Below are positions 44,259 through 53,444 of a stretch of 64,000 nucleotides of DNA, piece by piece; position 1 is the first letter of the stretch, and each line of letters begins with the position of its first letter. The translations under genes and the position numbers were made by a program. The notes under the pieces were generated by a model. That model saw nothing but the letters and a program-made list of their open reading frames with translations. It did not search any database and was not told the origin of the DNA. Origin of the DNA: UBA6059 sp040219045 (lineage in GTDB: Bacteria > Bacteroidota > Bacteroidia > Cytophagales > Cyclobacteriaceae); contig OZ245881.1 in NCBI GenBank assembly GCA_965229505.1, positions 744,001 to 808,000 on the forward strand. Direction: 5' to 3'.

Positions 44259-45476
44259 GTGAGAAACTTCCTATCCATTATCCTCTGCTTACTAGTCGCT
44301 AACGCAGTAGGACAAAAAATCGCGTTGGTAAATGGTCATATTATCAATGGTACTGATAATACGGTCTATGAAAATCATACGCTGCTGGTTGATGGCAGGC
44401 TGATCACAAATCTCCAACCCTCCTCGTCGAGCATCCCGCAGGAATATGAGCAGATCGACCTTTCCGGTAGGTATATCATGCCTGGGATGATAGACGCCCA
44501 CACCCATATCAGCAGCCTGGCCTCAGCGGAGCGAGCCCTCGAGTCTGGAGTCACCACAGTCAGGAGCGCCAGCGTGTCAGCTTATCAGGACATCACTATC
44601 CGAGAAATGGTGAAAGCCGGCCAGCTACCTGGTCCCGATATGATAGCAGCAGGAGTATTTGTAACACCTCAGCTTGGAGAAACAGTGCTCGCTGATCCTC
44701 GGCTTGGCGTCTTATCAGAAGGAGTGCAGACCGAAGAAGAACTCAGAACTCTCGTGAGAATCAATATCGATCGTGGGGTAGATGTTATCAAAACAAGGGG
44801 CACGGAGCGCGCGGGCTTACCTTACACGGATCCACGCAAGCAGACCTATACTCAGGAGCAGCTAGCGGTAGTAGTGGATGAGGCGGCTAAAGCCAACGTA
44901 CCGGTAATGGTGCATGCGCATGGAGATGAAGGCGCCTATGCCGCAGTAGCAGCAGGAGCGCTTTCGATCGAGCATGGCACCTACCTTAGCAGGAAAACAC
45001 TTGAATTGATGCGAGACAAGGGTACTTATCTAGTGCCAACCTATACTACGGTAGTGGATTTGGTAGAACCTGGGGGAGATTATGACAACCCTATCCTGAT
45101 GATGCGAGGGAAGCATATGCTACCTGCCCTAGCGGAATCATTTCAGATGGCGCTGGAGCTAGGTGTGAAGATCGCCACTGGAGCAGATACCGGATATGGA
45201 TCCAATAGTGTAACACGTGTGAGCATGGAAGCAGAGAATTTTGTGTTGATGGGCATGACACCCTTCCAGGCAATCCAGTCTGCTACGGTGGTAGGTGCTG
45301 AATTACTCGAATTGGAAACGCAGACAGGACGTCTGGCCGCAGGTTACGAAGCTGATCTGATCGTTTTGACAGGCAACCCACTTGACGACATCCGGTATTT
45401 GCAGGACGTGGTGATGGTAATGAGCAATGGACAGGTCGCCATGAAACGATTCCCATTTGAGATTGAAGAAGAATAG
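44259..45476 (+). CDS. Exported metal-dependent amidohydrolase (imidazolonepropionase-like)
   Basis: 405 residues, starting at GTG 44259. MRNFLSIILCLLVANAVGQ is a signal peptide. The amidohydrolase metal site is seen as MIDAHTHISS (~78-88; HxH), a Lys in VDVIKTRGTER (~180), VMVHAHGDEG (~222; His), SIEHGTYLS (~243; His) and ATGADTGYG (~312; catalytic Asp). This arrangement fits the binuclear TIM-barrel subfamily that includes prolidase-like and imidazolonepropionase-related enzymes. The substrate is unknown. It is coupled to a dipeptidase gene one base downstream, suggesting peptide or amide use in the periplasm. Confidence 0.88.
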   Translation: MRNFLSIILCLLVANAVGQKIALVNGHIINGTDNTVYENHTLLVDGRLITNLQPSSSSIPQEYEQIDLSGRYIMPGMIDAHTHISSLASAERALESGVTTVRSASVSAYQDITIREMVKAGQLPGPDMIAAGVFVTPQLGETVLADPRLGVLSEGVQTEEELRTLVRINIDRGVDVIKTRGTERAGLPYTDPRKQTYTQEQLAVVVDEAAKANVPVMVHAHGDEGAYAAVAAGALSIEHGTYLSRKTLELMRDKGTYLVPTYTTVVDLVEPGGDYDNPILMMRGKHMLPALAESFQMALELGVKIATGADTGYGSNSVTRVSMEAENFVLMGMTPFQAIQSATVVGAELLELETQTGRLAAGYEADLIVLTGNPLDDIRYLQDVVMVMSNGQVAMKRFPFEIEEE

Positions 45477-45477
45477 G

Positions 45478-46656
45478 ATGAAAAGGCTACTATTTATTTC
45501 CGGGCCCTTAGCGCTGTTCATCGTCTGGCTCTTTTTTTGGGTACTGGGTAAGTATGTAGATCAAGACTTAAATAAGACTGGAGAGGTAGACTTATCTCAA
45601 GTCAGCCAAGAGGCTCGAGAACTGCATCAGGAGCTAATGGTCGCCGACTGGCATGCTGACAATCTGCTATGGGACAGAGATATGCTCAATATGATCAGCT
45701 ATGGTCAGGTTGACCTCCCCCGACTCATATCAGGTGGTTTTGCCATACAGGTGTTTGATGCAGTGATCAAGACCCCTCGCGGACTCAACTATGAGCGCAA
45801 TGACGATAGCACTGATAACATCACCTTACTCGCCATAGCAAATCGCTGGCCACCCCGCACGTGGAACAGCCTGCTGGAGCGCGCATTGTATCAGAGCCAG
45901 ATACTCCATGAAACCGCAAGTAGATCAGAAGGCAACCTCAGAGTGATCAAGAGCAAAAGCGACCTGATTGACTTACTTTATCACAAAAAGTCCAGGCCAA
46001 CGCTTGTTGGTGGCTTGCTATCAGTAGAAGGGCTTCATGCGCTCGAACAAAACCTGGATAATATCGGTAAGCTGGAGCGCGCTGGTTTTCGCATCTTAGG
46101 GCTGGTACACTTCTTTGACAATGCCATTGGTGGCTCTTCGGCTGGTGTCGAAAAGGGAGGTATTACAAATTTTGGACGAGAGGTCATCCGGCAGATGGAG
46201 GAGAAATCCATGATTGTAGATTTGGCGCATTCATCCGAGCAACTATTTTTTGACGTGCTCAAGATGGCTACACGACCAGTGGTAGTTTCACATACTGGAA
46301 TTAAGGCCGTCTATGATAGTCCAAGAAACCTAAGTGATGAGCAAATACTCGCCATTGCGGAAAATGGTGGAATCATTGGTATTGGCTTTTGGGATGGTGC
46401 CAATGGTGATATCGACCCCTCCTCTATCGTCAAATCCATTCGCCATGTAGTGGATCTGGTGGGTATTCAACATGTGAGTCTGGGATCAGACTTTGATGGT
46501 GCAGTGCATACCCATTTTGATGCTTCTGAAATGGTCGTGCTTACTGAGGCACTGCTGGCCGAAGGATTCAAGCCTTCAGAAATCAAGCTGATCATGGGCC
46601 TTAACCAGATCAACTTCTTGCTGGAGAATCTGCCTGAGGAGTATGTGTATCGGTAG
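45478..46656 (+). CDS. Membrane (renal-type) dipeptidase, M19 family
   Basis: 392 residues from ATG 45478. A hydrophobic N-terminus (MKRLLFISGPLALFIVWLFF) acts as a membrane anchor or signal. M19 zinc ligands and signatures are present: DWHADNLLW (~56; HxD), GLLSVEGLHAL (~188; bridging Glu), LVHFFDNAIGGSS (~216), IVDLAHSSEQLF (~250; His), PVVVSHTG (~272; His) and HVSLGSDFDGAV (~340; Asp). It should cleave dipeptides outside the cytoplasm. It lies one base after the amidohydrolase gene and forms an operon with it. Confidence 0.9.
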   Translation: MKRLLFISGPLALFIVWLFFWVLGKYVDQDLNKTGEVDLSQVSQEARELHQELMVADWHADNLLWDRDMLNMISYGQVDLPRLISGGFAIQVFDAVIKTPRGLNYERNDDSTDNITLLAIANRWPPRTWNSLLERALYQSQILHETASRSEGNLRVIKSKSDLIDLLYHKKSRPTLVGGLLSVEGLHALEQNLDNIGKLERAGFRILGLVHFFDNAIGGSSAGVEKGGITNFGREVIRQMEEKSMIVDLAHSSEQLFFDVLKMATRPVVVSHTGIKAVYDSPRNLSDEQILAIAENGGIIGIGFWDGANGDIDPSSIVKSIRHVVDLVGIQHVSLGSDFDGAVHTHFDASEMVVLTEALLAEGFKPSEIKLIMGLNQINFLLENLPEEYVYR

Positions 46657-46706
46657 ACAGAATTCAGGCTGACTCGGTGAAATGAGCATTGAGCACTAAT
46701 TTTCTT

Positions 46707-46714
46707 TATTTTTG
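46707..46714 (+). promoter_or_regulatory. -7 element (TAnnTTTG) of mntA
   Basis: TATTTTTG matches the consensus fully and lies four bases before ATG 46719, pointing to a near-leaderless mRNA for the toxin-antitoxin unit. Confidence 0.45.
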
Positions 46715-46718
46715 ATTT

Positions 46719-47018
46719 ATGGAAGTGGTCAAAATTCATAAAGAAAGGTTAATACATCTTTGTGAACGTTATCATGTTGATCAATTGTACCTATTCGGTT
46801 CTGCCTTAGGCTTAAACCTCACAAGCGAGAGCGATATTGATTTTTTGGTCAAGTTCAAACCGATTGACCTGGCTGGCTATTTTGAGAATTACATGAATCT
46901 CAAGCAGGAACTTGAATTACTCTTCGACCGAAGAATAGATCTTCTAGAAGAAAAGACTTTGAAAAACCCTGTACTTATTAAATCTATAAATCAATCAAAG
47001 GAGTTGATTTATGGATGA
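46719..47018 (+). CDS. mntA: MntA-type minimal nucleotidyltransferase (antitoxin)
   Basis: 99 residues. The nucleotidyltransferase motif is complete: Gly-Ser at 27-28, ten residues, then Asp39-Ile-Asp41 (GSX10DXD, in YLFGSALGLN...SDIDFLV), with the third acidic residue in RRIDLLEE (~76). MntA proteins neutralise HepT by adding AMP to a tyrosine. The stop overlaps the start of the hepT remnant by eight bases, the usual coupled layout. Here the toxin gene is broken, so this antitoxin may have no target in cis. Confidence 0.9.
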   Translation: MEVVKIHKERLIHLCERYHVDQLYLFGSALGLNLTSESDIDFLVKFKPIDLAGYFENYMNLKQELELLFDRRIDLLEEKTLKNPVLIKSINQSKELIYG

Positions 47019-47350
47019 GAGGATCCTGAAGTGGCTTTTTGATATTAAGCAATCGGTAGATGAGATTGATGGCTTTTTTAGAAATACTGAGCGGAACTTT
47101 CATGAGTATCAAGGAAATGTCATGCTTAAAAGAGCTGTCGAGCGGAACTTAGAAATCATCGGTGAGGCTGTAAATAGAATTCTCATATGAGAATAAAATT
47201 TCAAGTGCCAGATCAATTGTAGGACTGAGAAATCAAGTCATACACGCTTAAGACAGTATCTCCGATGAAAATATCTGGTCTGCTCTCATCAGTCATCTCC
47301 CTCGTTTAAAAAGTGAGATCGAAGTGTTGATTGATCAATCTAAAAAATGA
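47011..47350 (+). pseudogene. hepT: hepT (HEPN toxin) pseudogene
   Basis: The frame from ATG 47011 encodes 59 residues of a HEPN/DUF86 protein (LKRAVERNLEIIGEAVNRI) and hits TGA at 47188-47190. In the +1 frame the protein continues at about 47183 with ENKISSARSIVGLRNQVIHA, is stopped by TAA at 47249-47251, and then resumes (DSISDENIWSALI) to TGA 47348-47350. So there are two lesions: a frameshift and an in-frame stop. The stop replaces the tyrosine of the R-x4-H-x-Y motif (RNQVIHA then stop). That motif forms the RNase site, and its tyrosine is AMPylated by MntA. Confidence 0.88.
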
Positions 47351-47388
47351 AAAGGGGTGATTTTAACTTACAGTAGGTCTAGAAAAAC

Positions 47389-48219
47389 CTAAACCAACCT
47401 AATCCCCTTCTCTTCGATCACAATCCTTTTGTCCTTATACAAGGCACCTATTGCCTTCTTAAAAAGTTTTTTACTCATCCCAAGTTGGTACTTGATCTTC
47501 TCCGGGTCTGACTTGTCGTGAAGAGGTAGAAAGCCTTCATTTTGCGATAGCAGATCAAGAATCCGCTGCGCATTGGGCTCCACGCTTTTGTAGCCTTGCT
47601 TTTCCAGCGCCACATCGATCTTTCCGTCCTCCCGGATGGTTTTGACGTAACCGGTAGTCTTATCACCAGTCCTTACTTCTTTGAAGATTTCGTTATTGTA
47701 GAGCAGTCCCTGATAAAGGTTGTTGATGATCACCTTGACGCCCAGATCGGTACGCTCGCAAATCAGGATATCTACCTCTTCGCCTTCCTCCAGTTCAATA
47801 TCCTCAGTCTCGATGTATTTCTGGATTTTGGCGGATGCCGACAAACGCCAGGTCTCCACATCCAGGTAGAGATAGACCAGATATCTTCCTCCTTCACGCA
47901 TTTTAGCCCGTTGCTCCTTGAAGGGTACGAGCAGATCTTTGTCCAAACCCCAGCCTAGAAAAGCACCAATCGGTGTGACTTGCTTCACTTCCAGGTAGCC
48001 AAACTCATCTCTGAGGATATAGGGTTTTTCGGTCGTCGCAATAATACGATCTTCAGAGTCCTTATAGATGAACACTTCCAGCTCATCATCCGCCTTCATG
48101 TCGTCTGTGATCCAGCGATTGGGTAACAAGACCTCCTCGCCTTCCTCGTCTTCCAGATATAATCCCGGAGGAGCAAACCGTTCGATCCTCAGTGTGTTGT
48201 ACTTACCTATGGCTATCAT
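47389..48219 (-). CDS. S1-like RNA-binding protein, CvfB family
   Basis: 276 residues. Three to four small beta-barrel (S1-like) domains in tandem can be drawn: YNTLRIERFAPPGLYLED, YGYLEVKQVTPIGAFLGWG-type (central), RTDLGVKVIINNLYQGLLYNNE, and GYVKTIREDGKIDVALEKQG. The C-terminal part (LGMSKKLFKKAIGALYKDKRI) is a winged-helix that is diagnostic for CvfB/YitL. CvfB affects virulence gene expression in staphylococci through RNA binding; in this organism the role is open. It follows the nucleoside phosphorylase gene by one base. Confidence 0.88.
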   Translation of the reverse strand: MIAIGKYNTLRIERFAPPGLYLEDEEGEEVLLPNRWITDDMKADDELEVFIYKDSEDRIIATTEKPYILRDEFGYLEVKQVTPIGAFLGWGLDKDLLVPFKEQRAKMREGGRYLVYLYLDVETWRLSASAKIQKYIETEDIELEEGEEVDILICERTDLGVKVIINNLYQGLLYNNEIFKEVRTGDKTTGYVKTIREDGKIDVALEKQGYKSVEPNAQRILDLLSQNEGFLPLHDKSDPEKIKYQLGMSKKLFKKAIGALYKDKRIVIEEKGIRLV

Positions 48220-48220
48220 A

Positions 48221-49078
48221 CTAGAGTAGGTCTAAGACCTTTTTGATGAGTGTGTCCACCACTTTGTGCGGATCTTTTGAAAATGTGCCTTTGGATCTAT
48301 TGGCAAGGATGGCGTTAACACTAACAACTTCATGACCGAGCAAACGACCCAAGGCGTAAAGCCCAGCTGTCTCCATCTCAAAGTTGGTGAGCCAGTAGTC
48401 CAGGTGGTGAAATGAGATGAGGCGATCGACCAATTTGGGGTACCGAATCGGTACACGAAGTGCCCGACCCTGTGGTGCGTAAAAACCCGGGGTGGTCGCA
48501 GTAAAACCCTTGATCATGTCCTGACCCAGCTGCTCCATGAGCGCAGTGCTTCCGGATACGGTATAAGGCGTAAACGTGACGCCCAGATAATCGCGCAATG
48601 TTTGACTATAGGATAACTCAAATTCCGTTTGCGGTAGGTCATAATAAGCCATAAGGTTATCCATGCCCAGCCCGTACTCAGATATGACGTGAGAGCCGAT
48701 ATGGATATCGTCCTGCAGACTACCTGAGGTCCCCACGCGTATGATTTTCAGCTTTTTGCGTCGGCTTTTTGGCTCCCGGGTCTTGAGATCGATGTTGGCC
48801 AATGCATCCAGCTCCATCATGGCGATTTCCGAATTGTCGGTACCCATGCCCGTGCTCATCACGGTAATGCGCTTTCCATTGTATCTACCAATGTGTGTGA
48901 TGAACTCACGCTTATTCATCTCAAACTCGATTCCATCAAAGAATTTGCTAATGCGATGAACCCGCCCCGGGTCACCTACCAGCAAGATGTATTCTGAAAT
49001 GTGCTCAGGCTTGAGGTTGAGATGATAGATACTGCCATCCGCATTGAGGATGAGCTCTGATTCTGGGATTTTAGCCAT
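48221..49078 (-). CDS. Nucleoside phosphorylase (uridine phosphorylase-like)
   Basis: 285 residues. The PNP/UDP fold motifs are GDPGRVHRISKFFD (~35; phosphate loop), GRYNGKRITVMSTGMGTDNS (~62), IIRVGTSGSLQDDI (~110) and NFEMETAGLYALGRLLGH (~230; Met-Glu ribose contact). The enzyme splits nucleosides with phosphate into base and ribose-1-phosphate, in the cytoplasm. Uridine versus purine preference cannot be fixed by eye. The gene overlaps the end of trhO by eight bases and is followed by the CvfB-like gene one base later. Confidence 0.85.
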   Translation of the reverse strand: MAKIPESELILNADGSIYHLNLKPEHISEYILLVGDPGRVHRISKFFDGIEFEMNKREFITHIGRYNGKRITVMSTGMGTDNSEIAMMELDALANIDLKTREPKSRRKKLKIIRVGTSGSLQDDIHIGSHVISEYGLGMDNLMAYYDLPQTEFELSYSQTLRDYLGVTFTPYTVSGSTALMEQLGQDMIKGFTATTPGFYAPQGRALRVPIRYPKLVDRLISFHHLDYWLTNFEMETAGLYALGRLLGHEVVSVNAILANRSKGTFSKDPHKVVDTLIKKVLDLL

Positions 49079-50063
49079 TCATACAGGAGTCAGGACTAGG
49101 TTCACTTTTTCTTTTCCAACCCTTCAAAGGATTGTAGCCGTTCATTTCTTTTTTATAGAAACCTGTGCCATCGTAGGGTCGTACGTCGGGGTGCTCGCTG
49201 CATTCTTGAGAGCAGCATCCCTTGAACACCTCCGCACCTTCTTCCGACATTGGGATGTGCGCGTTACACTCGGGGTTGGCGCAGTTGACCATACGATCTG
49301 TGGGCTGCCCCGTGACATAGCATCTGCTGATGACTTTAGGGTTGACCTTGTTGACGTCCGCTACTACCCTACCGTCAAATACATAGCATTTGCCTTCAAA
49401 ATCTTCTCCCTGCGCTTCGATACCGTATTTGATGATACCCCCGTGGAGTTGGTAGACATTCTCGAATCCCTTTTCCAGTAGATAAGCACTTGCTTTTTCG
49501 CATTTGATGCCCCCAGTGCAGTAGGTGACGATTTTTTTGCCCTTTAGCTCCTCTTTGATCTCTTCTACCTTATCAGGAAAATCTCTAAAATTTTCGATAT
49601 CCAGTGTCATGGCATCTTTGAACTTACCCACCATGTGTTCGTAGTTTGATCTCACGTCAAGGATCACGGTATTGTCATCCTTTTCCTTGAGAAGCTGTCT
49701 GAACTCATCCGGCTCGACGTAAGTGCCAGTCCGCTCATTGGGATCAATGTGCTGGAGGCCGGAGTGCACGATCTCCGGTTTGAATCGGACATGGATTTTC
49801 GCGAATGCGTGACCCTCATGAGGCTCTATCTTGAACTCTGTATGACCGAATCTGGGATCACTATGGATGTAGGCCATATAAGCTTTACAGTCTTCTTCCA
49901 GTCCGGATACTGTGCCATTGAGTCCCTCAGAGGAGACGATGATTCTCCCGCGAAGATTGTTTTCGATACAGAAAAGATGATGTTGCTCCCTGTATTCTTC
50001 AGGGTTCTCTATTTTGGCGTAGCAATAATAGAGGAGGATATTGTAGTCTTGTTTCATAACCAA
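49071..50063 (-). CDS. trhO: tRNA uridine(34) 5-hydroxylase (rhodanese-type)
   Basis: 330 residues. The N-terminal ferredoxin-like domain includes RGRIIVSSEGLNGTVSG (~38-54), a TrhO hallmark. The rhodanese domain has VILDVRSNYEHMVGKF (~133) and the active-site cysteine in IVTYCTGGIKCEKASAYL (~180). A C-terminal zinc-like module (CANPECNAHIP and CCSQECSEHP, ~255-285) completes the long TrhO form. It hydroxylates the wobble uridine of tRNA as the first step to 5-methoxyuridine-type modifications. First of a three-gene run with the phosphorylase and CvfB-like genes. Confidence 0.93.
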   Translation of the reverse strand: MVMKQDYNILLYYCYAKIENPEEYREQHHLFCIENNLRGRIIVSSEGLNGTVSGLEEDCKAYMAYIHSDPRFGHTEFKIEPHEGHAFAKIHVRFKPEIVHSGLQHIDPNERTGTYVEPDEFRQLLKEKDDNTVILDVRSNYEHMVGKFKDAMTLDIENFRDFPDKVEEIKEELKGKKIVTYCTGGIKCEKASAYLLEKGFENVYQLHGGIIKYGIEAQGEDFEGKCYVFDGRVVADVNKVNPKVISRCYVTGQPTDRMVNCANPECNAHIPMSEEGAEVFKGCCSQECSEHPDVRPYDGTGFYKKEMNGYNPLKGWKRKSEPSPDSCMNG

Positions 50064-50115
50064 AGCCTTGTTTCAAGCAAGGTGTTAGATATAAATATAA
50101 TTAAAAGTTACTTCC

Positions 50116-50754
50116 TTAAGCCTTTACGACCTGAGCAGGATTGCCAAAGACAGTTTCGCCTTTCTTCACATCTTGTATCACCACCGACCCGGCACCAATC
50201 CGCGCATTTTTTCCAATCTTCACCCCGGCCACTACGGTCACACCGGAACCTATAAAAGCGCCTTCTTCCACCTGCACCTCAGCATTGAGGATAGTGCCGG
50301 CTCCTACCTGTACATAATCGCCCAGGACACAGTTGTGATCCACCACCGCACGTGTGTGAAGCAAGCAGTGATTGCCTATCTTGGCTCCAGCACCCAACAC
50401 AACACCAGCGTTAACAAAGTTGCCATGACCAAAGTGAGCGCCAGGTGCCACCACGGCAGACTTATGATGCGCGTTGACAGGCATCATCTTTCTGCGATCA
50501 AGTAGCATTTTGGTAAGCCCTTTCCTCAGTTTGTTGTCATCTACCGCAATAAAAGCCTCACACTTCTTACCGATCAATTTTAGAAACCCGTCATCATCCG
50601 TCTTTCCAAGCACAGTAACCGTATCGATCTCAGTATTGTGTAGTTCCTTGTTGTCATCAAGGAATCCGTACGCAACAATATCGTTACTCTGAAAAATCTC
50701 TAAGGCAGCTCTACCAAGCCCACCAGCACCAAAAATTATTACAGGGTTGTCCAT
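50116..50754 (-). CDS. NeuD/PglD-type acetyltransferase
   Basis: 212 residues. The N-terminal Rossmann-like part has VIIFGAGGLGRAALEIF and YGFLDDNKELHN. From about 100 to 205 the hexapeptide left-handed beta-helix appears (VVAPGAHFGHGNFVNAG, then IGNHCLLHTRAVVDHNCVLG and similar), the acyltransferase fold. The catalytic His lies in VVDHNC. Relatives acetylate UDP-sugars or sialic acids in surface polysaccharide synthesis, but no such cluster is present here. It is an isolated gene with its own promoter. Confidence 0.85.
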   Translation of the reverse strand: MDNPVIIFGAGGLGRAALEIFQSNDIVAYGFLDDNKELHNTEIDTVTVLGKTDDDGFLKLIGKKCEAFIAVDDNKLRKGLTKMLLDRRKMMPVNAHHKSAVVAPGAHFGHGNFVNAGVVLGAGAKIGNHCLLHTRAVVDHNCVLGDYVQVGAGTILNAEVQVEEGAFIGSGVTVVAGVKIGKNARIGAGSVVIQDVKKGETVFGNPAQVVKA

Positions 50755-50776
50755 AAGTCCATTCTAAAATTGACCG

Positions 50777-50784
50777 CAAAAGTA
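50777..50784 (-). promoter_or_regulatory. -7 element (TAnnTTTG) of acetyltransferase gene
   Basis: TACTTTTG on the minus strand is a perfect consensus match 22 bases before ATG 50754. Confidence 0.45.
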
Positions 50785-50925
50785 CGATTTTCTATGAGAT
50801 TTTCCGAGAGCACCTGTATTCCAGAATTACTGTACTGTTCAAGTCACATGGTGCCGCGGTAAGTTCTTAACGAGCATTGCTGGATCGTAGATTCAACCGA
50901 AGCAGGTGGGTAACACATTCTGCGG

Positions 50926-52164
50926 TTAACTTCTGGTTTTTAGTCGCTGCAGTCCTGCAATCACCAGAATCACCACGAACGGCTGATAAGCCACTCTGTA
51001 CCTGTCCAAAGTTCCAAAGTTGGGTGTAGTGATGGCAATGAGACCAGAGAGCAGGATGATCAGCCCTACCAATCCCCAAACTCCTGCTGGTACCGATTTC
51101 CAATGCTTTTTGAGTGCCACGCCAATCAGTACGACTAAGACGAATAGTAGAAGTATGGAATTTTGTGCTACTACCATGAAAGATGGCCAATCCCACTGTT
51201 GACCTAGCAATGGCCTGAAGAGACCTGTAAACACAGCCTTAGGGAAATGGTAGATAAAAGAGGGCACGTCTGGGGTCAGGCCTTCGTAATGCTCGGATTT
51301 CTCTGGTTGAGTTTGACTGATGGTCAGCTCGTAGTTGTCGACCATCACCTCCATCGTTCTATGCAGGTACAGGTTAGGGTGAAGCTGGCTTACCAGCAAT
51401 AGCAAGATGATATAAGCTACCGTTCCCAGGGCCAATTTCCGGTAGGGCGACCAATCTACTAAAGTCGATAAGCCATAGAGCAGACTGGCGGGTAGCACAA
51501 TAGCTGCTACATAGTACTTCAGTAGCCAGAGGATGACTGCTCCGATTACAGCTAATGTCCAATCTCTCCAGGAGTTTGTTTCACCGCCGATCTTGAGTCT
51601 CATAAGCGGTGTGAGCACCAGCAGCATCGCTGGAAATGATACTGCCTCCTTGCAGATGCCACTAGTCCAGAATACTAGTGAGGGGAACAACATTAAAGCG
51701 CCAATCGCCGGAATGGCCAATACCGGAAACGCTCGCTTGATGACCATGTAAAAACGGAAAGCGACTAGTGCACCGATCAGTGAGAAGTTCAGTGACGTGA
51801 ACCACACATTTCCCGGTAGGAAATGAGCTAAAGCGACCACCTTAGCCATCAATATAGCCCTGGGATCAAAATCATAGACTAGCTGATCAATAATGGTAGC
51901 CGGTGCTCCTGAGCCAAGTATGCCTGCGACAAAATCAGGCAGGCCAAGCGTGCGATATACTTCAGCATCTCGAATATAATTGAGCATGTCGCCAGTTCCA
52001 TAGTGGTGGGCATAAACCCAAACAAACGCGCATGCCGCAAACGACTTCAGCACTACATAACTGAGCCACAGTTTCTTGTCATGGGCATACGGCAGTCTTT
52101 GCCAAACCAACCAGATCAGGAAAAGCAGGAGTCCTGCATTGAGCATGGGAAGGAGTAAGTTCAT
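50926..52164 (-). CDS. Polytopic membrane protein (possible glycosyltransferase-like), unknown
   Basis: 412 residues from ATG 52164, chosen because ATGA overlaps the DUF2851 stop by four bases. About ten membrane helices are spaced through the protein. A periplasmic-type loop after the third helix contains HHYGTGDMLNYIRDAEVY, and another follows near 270-300 (MEVMVDNYELTISQTQ). The first loop recalls GT-C type or polysaccharide polymerase-like enzymes, but no motif is decisive. It is the last gene of the run pyrF-DUF2851-this gene. Confidence 0.5.
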   Translation of the reverse strand: MNLLLPMLNAGLLLFLIWLVWQRLPYAHDKKLWLSYVVLKSFAACAFVWVYAHHYGTGDMLNYIRDAEVYRTLGLPDFVAGILGSGAPATIIDQLVYDFDPRAILMAKVVALAHFLPGNVWFTSLNFSLIGALVAFRFYMVIKRAFPVLAIPAIGALMLFPSLVFWTSGICKEAVSFPAMLLVLTPLMRLKIGGETNSWRDWTLAVIGAVILWLLKYYVAAIVLPASLLYGLSTLVDWSPYRKLALGTVAYIILLLLVSQLHPNLYLHRTMEVMVDNYELTISQTQPEKSEHYEGLTPDVPSFIYHFPKAVFTGLFRPLLGQQWDWPSFMVVAQNSILLLFVLVVLIGVALKKHWKSVPAGVWGLVGLIILLSGLIAITTPNFGTLDRYRVAYQPFVVILVIAGLQRLKTRS

Positions 52165-53444
52165 GATTGGCGGTTCAAGATAGCCGCTCCTATCCCACAT
52201 CGCAAGCATTGCCTGGGTTGGCAGTACAGCTTGTACAGCCCGATGAGACCCTGGCTATCTGCAGCGGAGCTCAGGGGCTGTCCCAAAGCCTTCCATTGCC
52301 TGGTAATGTAGTTCTGCTCTGGCTTAATGCCAGCGAGTAAGTCGAGCGCTCGCTCAGTGTACTCGTCGTTACCTATGGCCTTAGCATAAGCCACCAAGAT
52401 CGTCGCACAAACATTGATCAGGAGAATATCCACACTAGAGGCTCCCATACCTGGAATGGAGTGATCTGTCAGCTTGCCAAACTGATAATGAGATTGCCAA
52501 TACGGCGACTGTTTCACTTTGAACATCCTCCCAATTGCTTTGATATCCGTGGTTTCAATCAATTGAGAAAACAGGTTTGGATTTCCGCTGAGCATCTGAG
52601 CGAGCTGACCCAGGCGAATGGTCGGAAAATTAGCCGGTCTAAGCCTTAGAAACTTCCATTCGACAGTCGACATCTCCTTTGAAGCAAGGCCATACTTCTT
52701 ACTGAGGTAGACGTACTCTTCTTGTATTTTTTTTGAATATTCATCTTCTGGCTCGGTCTTGAGGAAGCCTGACAAGCCGAAAAGTAGTGCTTCCAACTGC
52801 GTGATCTCCTGATGATGTTTCCTAATGATCTTTAGTGGTAGCTGTTGCGCTAGTCGAAACAAAGCCTCACTATTTTTCTTAAAGCCCATGTGCCTCGCCA
52901 GCCACTGATAGGTGGTTTCCTCCCAATCTCCATCATTGGTTTTGAGTAGGAGCAGTACTTCTTTGGACTTGAGCTCAAGCCGCGACATCAAAGCCCGCTC
53001 TACCATCGATATCCGCGTTAGTGAATTAATCAGTTGGATGCTGTCCGCACAAGCGATCCTCGTATCACTCTTCAGCAGCGCGGACGAATCACGGAGTAAA
53101 GAAGGCTTGATCCTGTGTCTTAGCTCAAGGGTGGGTATCAGCCCGGAATTAGTATATGCTACGGGTGTGTCATCTTCCCAGACCACATGCAAAATGACAT
53201 TCTGATAAGCTTGATCTGCACTATGCCCGTGCCTATCCCAGTCTGATGACTTTACGTGTATTTCCACATGACCATTCCACTCGATATCGCCAATTTTGAT
53301 TTTGGCTTGTGCAAAATCCGGACCCGCATCAATATGTGGAAACCCGGGATTAATGATATTGATGGGCTCCCCCGAGGTAGTTACCAAACCTGCTTTATCA
53401 AAATACTGGTGTTGCCAGACGAAGTGTAGCAGGTCTTCTTTCAC
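52161..53444 (-). CDS. DUF2851 family protein
   Basis: 427 residues starting at GTG 53444. The N-terminal FVWQHQYFDKAGLVTTSGEP and NPGFPHIDAGPDFAQAKIKI, followed by WNGHVEIHVKSSDWDRHGH, are the conserved DUF2851 signature; the E-x-H and DWxxHxH pattern suggests a metal or nuclease-like site. A C-terminal CRQPRQCLRCGIG-type motif (three Cys) may bind zinc. Biochemical function is unknown. The start shares a single base with the pyrF stop, indicating coupling. Confidence 0.9.
   Translation of the reverse strand: MKEDLLHFVWQHQYFDKAGLVTTSGEPINIINPGFPHIDAGPDFAQAKIKIGDIEWNGHVEIHVKSSDWDRHGHSADQAYQNVILHVVWEDDTPVAYTNSGLIPTLELRHRIKPSLLRDSSALLKSDTRIACADSIQLINSLTRISMVERALMSRLELKSKEVLLLLKTNDGDWEETTYQWLARHMGFKKNSEALFRLAQQLPLKIIRKHHQEITQLEALLFGLSGFLKTEPEDEYSKKIQEEYVYLSKKYGLASKEMSTVEWKFLRLRPANFPTIRLGQLAQMLSGNPNLFSQLIETTDIKAIGRMFKVKQSPYWQSHYQFGKLTDHSIPGMGASSVDILLINVCATILVAYAKAIGNDEYTERALDLLAGIKPEQNYITRQWKALGQPLSSAADSQGLIGLYKLYCQPRQCLRCGIGAAILNRQS

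Noticed and set aside
47373..47416. Weak inverted repeats between the hepT remnant and the CvfB-like gene as a terminator
   Set aside because: Stems are short or interrupted and one lies within the coding end of the CvfB-like gene; not convincing.
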